A stretch of 12,544 nt of DNA from JAURVT01 sp049059935 (GTDB lineage Bacteria > Actinomycetota > Actinomycetes > Propionibacteriales > Nocardioidaceae), in contig NZ_JBMGQR010000100.1 of assembly GCF_049059935.1 (NCBI RefSeq), positions 1 to 12,544 on the forward strand. The letters run 5' to 3'. This document shows, piece after piece, positions 8,131 through 12,544 of the stretch. Each line of letters begins with the position of its first letter. Position 1 is the stretch's first letter. Under the pieces are notes generated by a model. The model worked only from the letters and a program-made list of their open reading frames with translations, searched no databases and was not told the origin of the DNA. A program made the translations under genes and the position numbers.

Positions 8131-8574
8131 TCAGGCGGTGGGCGCGGGCGTCGGGGCCCAGTGCATCGCGAGCGTGGTGCCCGTCGGGCCCTGGCTCACG
8201 TCGAGGCTGTCGGCCACGCCGCCCACCACCGCGACCGCGTCGACCAGGTAGATGCCCTCGGCCGCGAGGACGGCCGGGTCGCCCGACTCGTCGTGCAGCG
8301 TGACGAGCGGCGCCCCGCCGTCGGACGCCTCGGCGTCGGTGACCCGGACGTCGAGGCCGGTCTCGTCGCCGACGAGCTCGACGACGACCTGCTCGTCGAT
8401 GCCGCCGTCGAGGTGCGTCAGGACGGCCCGTCCGCAGGCCTCGCCCACCGCCAGGCGCACGTCGTCGACGACGGGCTCGGCGTAGCCGCGGGCGCGGGCC
8501 ATCGCCACCGCGACCAGGCGCGCGACGCGGACGTTCGCGGGGTCGGCGGCGATGCTGAGCCGGACGGGCGGCAC
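8131..8574 (-). CDS. Anti-sigma-factor-type GHKL ATPase-like protein, BldG partner (degenerate nucleotide site)
   Basis: A 147-residue protein placed like the RsbW/SpoIIAB-type gene beside bldG in Streptomyces (SCO3548, from memory). Expected role: a serine kinase or binding partner that switches between a sigma factor and the anti-anti-sigma factor. The fold is visible as a helix plus N-box region, DDVRLAVGEACGRAVLTHLD (37-56), and a late G-box-like AAEGIYLVDAV (104-114). Key nucleotide-binding features are altered: E45 is kept, but the N-box Asn expected at 49 is Arg, and the usual DxGxG is replaced by D80-A-E-A-S. Kinase activity is therefore doubtful. The GTG start (8572-8574) shares its first base with the bldG stop (TAGTG) and has no SD of its own, implying translational coupling. 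Fold assignment is likely; function is inferred from context. Confidence 0.8.
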   Translation of the reverse strand: MPPVRLSIAADPANVRVARLVAVAMARARGYAEPVVDDVRLAVGEACGRAVLTHLDGGIDEQVVVELVGDETGLDVRVTDAEASDGGAPLVTLHDESGDPAVLAAEGIYLVDAVAVVGGVADSLDVSQGPTGTTLAMHWAPTPAPTA

Positions 8575-8912
8575 TAGTGGGAGGAGACCGCGGCGTCGAC
8601 GGTGTCGTAGATGCCGAAGACCTTCGTGAGGCCGGTGATCCGGAAGATCTTGAGCAGGCGGTCCTGCGTGCAGACGATGTCGAGGCTGCCGTTGTGCGAG
8701 CGGACCCGCTTGAGGCCGCCGACGAGCACGCCCAGCCCGGTGGAGTCGAGGAACTCGACGCGCTCGACGTCGATCACCAGCTGGTGGCGGCCCTTCGCGA
8801 CCAGGTCGACGAGGGCCTCGCGCAGGCGGGGCGCGGTGTAGACGTCGATCTCGCCCGCGACCTCGATGACCTCGAACTCACCCTGGCTCCTCGCGTTCAG
8901 GGACAGGTCCAC
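8574..8912 (-). CDS. bldG: Anti-anti-sigma factor, STAS domain, BldG-like
   Basis: A 112-residue single STAS-domain protein. In partner switching, the unphosphorylated form binds an anti-sigma factor and frees the sigma factor; phosphorylation on a conserved serine reverses this. The sequence is close to Streptomyces BldG as I remember it: it opens VDLSLN, then AGEIDVYTAPRLRE (19-32), the phosphorylation loop FLDSTGLGVLVGG (54-66) with S57 at the same number as BldG, and LLKIFRITGLTKVF near the end. A GTG start at 8912 is chosen over the ATG at 8969 because it has GAGGAG 6 bases upstream and gives the family N-terminus; the ATG extension is Pro/Arg-rich and unlike any STAS start. It heads the leftward gene series and overlaps the anti-sigma gene by one base. 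Such switches govern development or stress responses; which one applies here cannot be told. No sigma factor gene is in the window. Confidence 0.95.
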   Translation of the reverse strand: MDLSLNARSQGEFEVIEVAGEIDVYTAPRLREALVDLVAKGRHQLVIDVERVEFLDSTGLGVLVGGLKRVRSHNGSLDIVCTQDRLLKIFRITGLTKVFGIYDTVDAAVSSH

Positions 8913-8918
8913 GTGGGT

Positions 8919-8924
8919 CTCCTC
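8919..8924 (-). promoter_or_regulatory. SD that fixes the bldG GTG start
   Basis: GAGGAG on the minus strand ends 6 bases before the GTG at 8910-8912. The ATG at 8969 has no comparable site. Confidence 0.8.
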
Positions 8925-8961
8925 ACGACTACGGGGCGGTGGGGCTGGTGCGGGACGGCGC

Positions 8962-8976
8962 GGCGCCATTCAACCA
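8962..8976 (-). promoter_or_regulatory. Candidate promoter/operator element upstream of bldG
   Basis: The minus strand reads TGGTTGAATGGCGCC, 49 bases upstream of the bldG start. TTGAAT matches 4 of 6 bases of a -10 box, and it is the most AT-rich spot in this spacer, but no good -35 lies 16-19 bases upstream. It pairs with the near copy upstream of hppA (8051-8065), including GATC 6 bases upstream. It also lies about 90 bases before the divergent helicase start, so it could affect both directions. Confidence 0.35.
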
Positions 8977-9063
8977 CGGCCGGATCGGACCCCGCGAGGG
9001 ATCGGGGGGAGCAGACCCCAGAGACGGCGGGCGTCGTCGGCGCTGCGTGGCAGAGTGGGACGG

Positions 9064-11409
9064 GTGCCGGCCGACCCGATCGAGACGCTGCTGCGCCTCG
9101 CGGACGTGCCCGGTCGCGAGGGGCGCCTGCGTCACGTCGCCCACGTGCCCGAGCGGCCCGCGGTGCACGCCGCGTGGCCCGGGTGGGTCGACGACCGGGT
9201 GGTGACGGCCCTGCGCTCGCGCGGCGTCACGCACCCCTGGGCGCACCAGGCCGAGGCGGCCGACCTCGCGTGGTCCGGCGAGAACGTCGTCGTCTCCACC
9301 GGCACCGCGTCCGGCAAGTCGCTGGCCTACCAGCTGCCGGCGCTCACCACGCTGCTCGCCGGTCGCACCGGAGGGGCGTTCGACCGCGGCCCCACCGTCC
9401 TGTACCTCGCGCCCACCAAGGCGCTCGCCCACGACCAGGCCGCCGGGCTGCGCGACCTGCTCGACCACGTCGAGCACGCCAACGCCGTGCGGGTGTCGCC
9501 GGTCGACGGCGACAACTCGCGCGAGGAGCGGCAGTGGGCGCGCGACCACGCCAACTACGTCGTCACGAACCCCGACCTGCTGCACCGCACGATCCTGCCC
9601 GGCCACGAGCGGTGGGGACGGCTGCTGCGCGGGCTGCGCTACGTCGTCGTCGACGAGTGCCACCACTACCGCGGCGTGTTCGGCTCGCACGTCGCCCACG
9701 TCCTGCGGCGGCTGCGCCGCGTCGCCGCCCACCACGGCGCGTCGCCGGTCTTCGTCCTCGCCTCGGCCACGCAGGCCGAGCCGCGGGAGACCGCCGAGCG
9801 CCTCACCGGTCTGCCCGTGCGGGCCGTCGAGGACGACGGGTCGCCGCGCGGGCCGTCCGCGGTGGCGCTGTGGGAGCCGCCGCTGCGCGAGGGCGGCGGC
9901 GAGAACGACGCCCCCGTACGACGCCCGGCCACCACCGAGACCGCCGAGCTGCTCGCCGACCTCGTCCTCGCGGGCGTGCGCACGCTCGCCTTCATCCGGT
10001 CGCGCCGCGGGTCCGAGCAGGTGGCGGTCTCGGCGTCGCGCTTCGTCTCCGAGGTCGACGAGGACCTCTCGCGGCGGATCCAGGCCTACCGGGGCGGGTA
10101 CCTGCCCGAGGACCGCCGGGCGATCGAGTCCGCGTTCCGCGACGGCAGCCTGGTGGGGCTCTCGAGCACCAACGCGCTCGAGCTGGGCATCGACATCTCC
10201 GGTCTCGACGCCGTGCTCACCGCCGGGTTCCCCGGCACCCGCGCCGCGCTGTGGCAGCAGTTCGGGCGGGCCGGCCGCACCGGCGGAGAGGCGCTCGGGG
10301 TCTTCGTGGCCCGCGACGACCCCCTCGACACCTACCTCGTCTCGCACCCCGAGGCACTGATCGGCGCTCCTCTGGAGACCACCGTCTTCGACCCGTCCAA
10401 CCCCTACGTGATCGGTCCGCACCTCGCGGCCGCCGCGCAGGAGGTGCCGCTCACCGAGGACGACCTCGACCTGTTCGGACCCGGCGCCCGCGAGGGCGTC
10501 GAGGCGCTCACCGAGGCCGGATGGCTGCGGCGCCGACCCAAGGGGTGGTTCTGGACGCGCCGCGAGCGCGCCAGCGACCTCGCCGACATCCGCTCCACCG
10601 GCGGCTCGCCGGTGCAGATCGTCGACGCCCGCACGGGGCGGCTGCTCGGCACCGTCGACGCCGCGTCGGCGCACTCGGGCGTCCACACCGGTGCGGTGCA
10701 CCTGCACCGGGGCGAGCTGTACGTGGTCGAGGACTTCGACCACGTCGACGGCGTGGCCTCGGTGCGGCGCGACGACCCCGACTACACGACCACCGCCCGC
10801 GAGGTCACCGACGTCCAGATCGTGCACGAGCTGGAGTCCGCCCCGATCGGCGACGTCGGGACGATCGCGTTCGGCACCGTCGACGTCACCTCCCAGGTGG
10901 TGGCGTTCCTGCGCCGCCGAGTCGGCAGCGGCGAGGTGCTGGGCGAGGAGCCGCTCGACCTCCCGTCACGCACCCTGCGCACCAGCGCGGTCTGGTGGAC
11001 GATCCCCGACGACGTGCTCGCCGCCGACGGCTGGACCGGCACCGACCTGCCGGGCGCCGCGCACGCCGCCGAGCACGCCTCCATCGGCCTGATGCCCCTG
11101 CTCGCGGTCTGCGACCGCTGGGACATCGGCGGGCTCTCGACCGCCCACCACCCCGACACCGGCACGCTCACCGTCTTCGTCCACGACGGCCACCCCGGGG
11201 GCGCCGGCTTCGCCCGCCGCGGCTACGAGCAGGCCGAGCACTGGCTCGGCACCACGCTCGAGGCGATCCAGGCATGCCCGTGCGTCGAGGGCTGCCCGTC
11301 GTGCGTCCAGTCGCCCAAGTGCGGCAACGGCAACCAGCCGCTCAGCAAGTCCGGTGCGGTGGCGCTACTGTCTCGATTGCTGACCTGCGACGACGGCGCC
11401 GCGGGCTGA
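9064..11409 (+). CDS. DECH-box helicase of the MrfA/Hrq1 type (helicase/secretion neighbourhood)
   Basis: A 781-residue superfamily 2 helicase. Motifs in order: I, STGTASGKS (K85); Ia, YLAPTKALAHDQ; II, VVDECH (D197-H200); III, ASAT (S234-T236); IV, AFIRSRRGSE; V, STNALELGIDIS; VI, QFGRAGR (399-405). The C-terminal part is of the DUF1998/MZB type and ends in a cysteine cluster C738, C740, C744, C747, C753, a likely zinc site. Bacillus MrfA (YprA) and yeast Hrq1 share this architecture and act in DNA repair; that role is inferred here. It is also the protein type that defines the actinobacterial helicase next to Tad genes (Rv3649 and SCO3550, from memory; TIGRFAM DECH_helic). GTG 9064 is chosen because family similarity begins there. 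Its SD is weak, and the frame upstream is Arg/Gly-rich and runs into bldG on the other strand. A small membrane protein gene follows after 12 bases. Confidence 0.93.
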   Translation: MPADPIETLLRLADVPGREGRLRHVAHVPERPAVHAAWPGWVDDRVVTALRSRGVTHPWAHQAEAADLAWSGENVVVSTGTASGKSLAYQLPALTTLLAGRTGGAFDRGPTVLYLAPTKALAHDQAAGLRDLLDHVEHANAVRVSPVDGDNSREERQWARDHANYVVTNPDLLHRTILPGHERWGRLLRGLRYVVVDECHHYRGVFGSHVAHVLRRLRRVAAHHGASPVFVLASATQAEPRETAERLTGLPVRAVEDDGSPRGPSAVALWEPPLREGGGENDAPVRRPATTETAELLADLVLAGVRTLAFIRSRRGSEQVAVSASRFVSEVDEDLSRRIQAYRGGYLPEDRRAIESAFRDGSLVGLSSTNALELGIDISGLDAVLTAGFPGTRAALWQQFGRAGRTGGEALGVFVARDDPLDTYLVSHPEALIGAPLETTVFDPSNPYVIGPHLAAAAQEVPLTEDDLDLFGPGAREGVEALTEAGWLRRRPKGWFWTRRERASDLADIRSTGGSPVQIVDARTGRLLGTVDAASAHSGVHTGAVHLHRGELYVVEDFDHVDGVASVRRDDPDYTTTAREVTDVQIVHELESAPIGDVGTIAFGTVDVTSQVVAFLRRRVGSGEVLGEEPLDLPSRTLRTSAVWWTIPDDVLAADGWTGTDLPGAAHAAEHASIGLMPLLAVCDRWDIGGLSTAHHPDTGTLTVFVHDGHPGGAGFARRGYEQAEHWLGTTLEAIQACPCVEGCPSCVQSPKCGNGNQPLSKSGAVALLSRLLTCDDGAAG

Positions 11410-11414
11410 TCCCC

Positions 11415-11420
11415 AGGGGG
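11415..11420 (+). promoter_or_regulatory. SD of the small membrane protein gene
   Basis: AGGGGG lies 1 base before the ATG at 11422 and 4 bases before the ATG at 11425. The spacing favours the second ATG. Confidence 0.5.
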
Positions 11421-11424
11421 AATG

Positions 11425-11754
11425 ATGGTCGTCCTCGGCGTCCTGCTCGTCGTGGTCGTCGTGGTGATCGCGGTCAGCATCATCATCGGTGGCCAGGACC
11501 CGGTGTCCTTCACGCTGCTCGGCATCTCCTTCGACTCCACCGCCGGCTACCTCTACATCCTGGGCCTGCTGTCGGTGGTCGTCGCGGTGCTCGGTCTGCT
11601 GCTCGTGCTGCGCGGCATGAAGCGCCAGCGTCACCTCCGCAAGGAGAACAAGACCCTGAAGAAGGAGGTGCGCCAGGCCCACGAGCCCGAGCGCACCGCC
11701 TCGCCCGCCAGCACCGACGACCACTTCGACTCCACGCCGCGCGAGCACCCCTAG
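11425..11754 (+). CDS. Small two-helix membrane protein, possibly LapA-like
   Basis: A 109-residue protein (110 if the tandem ATG at 11422 is used). It has a strongly hydrophobic first helix (residues 1-21, mostly Val, Ile and Leu), a short loop with GQDPVSFTLLG, a second helix (about 40-63), then a basic, probably coiled-coil segment (KRQRHLRKENKTLKKEVRQ) and a polar C-terminal tail rich in Asp, Ser and Thr. Two helices followed by a charged coiled coil is the layout of LapA/DUF1049-type proteins; the match is by shape rather than clear motifs. It starts 12 bases after the helicase stop and is probably co-transcribed with it. Its stop codon overlaps that of the convergent TadE-like gene. No role can be assigned. 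Confidence 0.8.
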   Translation: MVVLGVLLVVVVVVIAVSIIIGGQDPVSFTLLGISFDSTAGYLYILGLLSVVVAVLGLLLVLRGMKRQRHLRKENKTLKKEVRQAHEPERTASPASTDDHFDSTPREHP

Positions 11755-12110
11755 CCGTCCACGGCGTGGTCGGACGGGGCCGCCCTGGCGGTGCGCTCGA
11801 CCGACCACCGCCGGCCCAGCACCCGCGGTGAGCGCCCGTCGACGGCGACCGTGGCCACCGAGGCGACCATCTGGCAGCGCACCAGCCTGGCGCCGTTGAG
11901 CCGCGCGACCTCGGCGGCCGACTCGCACCCCTCGCCCCCGGTCTCGGCCGCCTGGGACGCCGCCAGCGCGGCGAGGTCGGCGGCGGCCGTCACGCGGTGC
12001 TTGACGGCCAGCAGCCCGGCCGCCTGCACGGCGACCAGCGCGACCGCGGCGAGCGCGACGCAGACCGTGGCCGCGTGCACCGTGCCCGACCCCCGCTCGC
12101 CCCGCCTCAC
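11751..12110 (-). CDS. TadE/TadG-like pseudopilin of the helicase/secretion neighbourhood (Rv3654c type)
   Basis: A 119-residue protein with a short basic N-terminus, a glycine before one hydrophobic helix (VRRGERG then SGTVHAATV, helix to about residue 36), and a small extracytoplasmic domain. That domain carries ADLAALAAS (44-52) and two cysteines, C62 and C79, around VARLNGARL, which could form a disulfide. This is the layout of Rv3654c-like minor pseudopilins in actinobacterial Tad loci (TIGRFAM tadE_like_DECH, from memory). The Glu at +5 after the cleavage glycine, present in the gene upstream, is His here, so prepilin-peptidase processing is uncertain. The GTG start at 12110 overlaps the upstream stop (GTGA) and has GGAG about 5 bases before it; longer upstream readings of the frame are Arg/Gly-rich shadow. 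The stop overlaps the convergent gene's stop by 4 bases. Confidence 0.87.
   Translation of the reverse strand: MRRGERGSGTVHAATVCVALAAVALVAVQAAGLLAVKHRVTAAADLAALAASQAAETGGEGCESAAEVARLNGARLVRCQMVASVATVAVDGRSPRVLGRRWSVERTARAAPSDHAVDG
11755..11777 (+). terminator. Weak hairpin just past the small membrane protein stop
   Basis: CCGTCC (11755-11760) and GGACGG (11772-11777) can pair around an 11-base loop, immediately after the stop codon at 11752-11754 and inside the 3' end of the opposing gene. No T-run follows. It could end the rightward transcript, but the support is slight. Confidence 0.22.
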
Positions 12111-12538
12111 GACCGCTCCGCCTCGGACGAGTCGGGGCCGCCCTCGGTGGCCGACACCGACGACGCCCTGAGCCTCACGCCCGCGGCGTCGGCGAGCAGC
12201 GGCAGGTCGAGACCCCGTCGGACGGAGACGACGACCTCGGTGGTGCCGGCGCCGCGGAGGACCTGCACCCGGGCGCCGTCGGGAGCATCGCGACGGACCC
12301 GGGCGACGACCTCGCGCTCCCCGTCGCCCCGGGCCACCGACCGGGCGCCCTCGCGCGCGGCGTCGACCAGGCGCACCTGGGTGACGCCGAGTCCCACCAC
12401 CCACACGAGCAGCCCGGCCACGACCAGCACGAACGGCAGCACCACCGCCGTCTCGGCGGTGACCATGCCGCGGTCGGGCCGCAGGGGCGGCCGAGGCGCC
12501 CAGGGACGGGTCCCCGACGGGCGACGGGCGTCGGTCAT
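12107..12538 (-). CDS. TadE family pseudopilin-like protein (Rv3655c type)
   Basis: A 143-residue protein. After a Pro/Arg-rich leader comes a prepilin-like site, DRG|MVTAETAVVLP: the glycine is residue 24 and Glu29 is at +5, as in TadE/Flp-type precursors cut by a prepilin peptidase. One hydrophobic helix (about 29-52) follows, then the family-typical VDAAREGARSVARG (58-71) and an extracytoplasmic beta-rich part. TadE-like minor pseudopilins act at the membrane in assembling Flp/Tad pili. The ATG at 12538 leaves only six window bases upstream, so its SD cannot be checked; the start could lie further right or at Met25. The downstream gene overlaps by 4 bases (GTGA), so the two are translated together. 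Further Tad genes are expected just beyond 12544. Confidence 0.88.
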   Translation of the reverse strand: MTDARRPSGTRPWAPRPPLRPDRGMVTAETAVVLPFVLVVAGLLVWVVGLGVTQVRLVDAAREGARSVARGDGEREVVARVRRDAPDGARVQVLRGAGTTEVVVSVRRGLDLPLLADAAGVRLRASSVSATEGGPDSSEAERS

Positions 12539-12544
12539 GGCGGC

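Noticed and set aside
5850..8303. An 817-codon plus-strand frame antisense to hppA
   Set aside because: Composition is extreme (Gly, Asp, Arg, Glu, Val) and featureless; the minus-strand frame encodes a textbook HppA.
8909..8916. CCACGTGG palindrome over the bldG start codon as an operator
   Set aside because: It is only 8 bp, is made of coding and SD-proximal bases, and has no second copy nearby.
8913..8969. A longer BldG starting at the ATG at 8969
   Set aside because: The added 19 residues are Pro/Arg-rich and unlike STAS proteins; the GTG at 8912 has a strong SD and the family N-terminus.
8866..9063. Upstream extension of the helicase to an ATG at 8866
   Set aside because: It would overlap bldG on the opposite strand, and its residues are Arg/Gly-rich without family similarity.
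8929..10827. A 632-codon minus-strand frame antisense to the helicase
   Set aside because: No domains, strongly biased composition, and the plus strand carries all helicase motifs.
8577..11831. A 1084-codon open frame on the plus strand spanning bldG, the helicase and beyond
   Set aside because: Its protein is an Arg/Ala/Gly/His-rich string with no motifs. It is a shadow of the helicase in a neighbouring frame, as expected at this GC content.
1..12544. Search for CRISPR arrays, tRNA/rRNA genes, insertion sequences, attachment sites and riboswitches
   Set aside because: No spaced direct repeats, cloverleaf-like sequence, transposase-like protein or flanking terminal repeats were seen; genes fill almost all of the window.

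Overview
The window is very GC-rich, with compact genes, frequent GTG starts and strong Shine-Dalgarno (SD) sites. It comes from a high-GC actinobacterium. The gene set and order (topA, hppA, a bldG-type switch, a DECH helicase, Tad-type pseudopilin genes) match blocks I remember from Streptomyces coelicolor (around SCO3543-SCO3550) and Mycobacterium tuberculosis (Rv3646c topA, Rv3649 helicase, Rv3654c/Rv3655c). A member of the Nocardioides/Aeromicrobium group is plausible, but I cannot assign a genus from sequence alone.

Layout. Bases 1-8912 are all transcribed leftward. In transcription order: a BldG-like anti-anti-sigma factor; its overlapping anti-sigma-type partner; the membrane proton-pumping pyrophosphatase HppA; a class I methyltransferase; an unrecognised 586-residue protein with a WxG-like N-terminal region; a small lipoprotein; and the first 448 codons of DNA topoisomerase I, which runs off the left edge. 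A divergent spacer of about 150 bp at 8913-9063 separates this from a rightward pair: an MrfA/Hrq1-like DECH helicase and a small two-helix membrane protein. The pair meets tail-to-tail with two leftward Tad pseudopilin-like genes at 11751-12538. No gene-free stretch exceeds about 175 bases. I saw no tRNA, rRNA, insertion sequence, CRISPR array or integration site.

How the genes may work together. BldG and its partner form a partner-switching module with the phosphorylatable serine intact, but the partner has lost the usual ATP-binding asparagine. The helicase and the TadE-like genes belong to the known actinobacterial 'helicase/secretion neighbourhood', whose functional logic is not understood. 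The rest of the Tad locus should lie to the right of the window. topA, hppA and the methyltransferase are housekeeping genes.

Most worth following up: the unrecognised 586-residue protein and its adjacent lipoprotein; the degenerate GHKL domain beside bldG; and a 15-bp element found, with two differences, upstream of both bldG and hppA.
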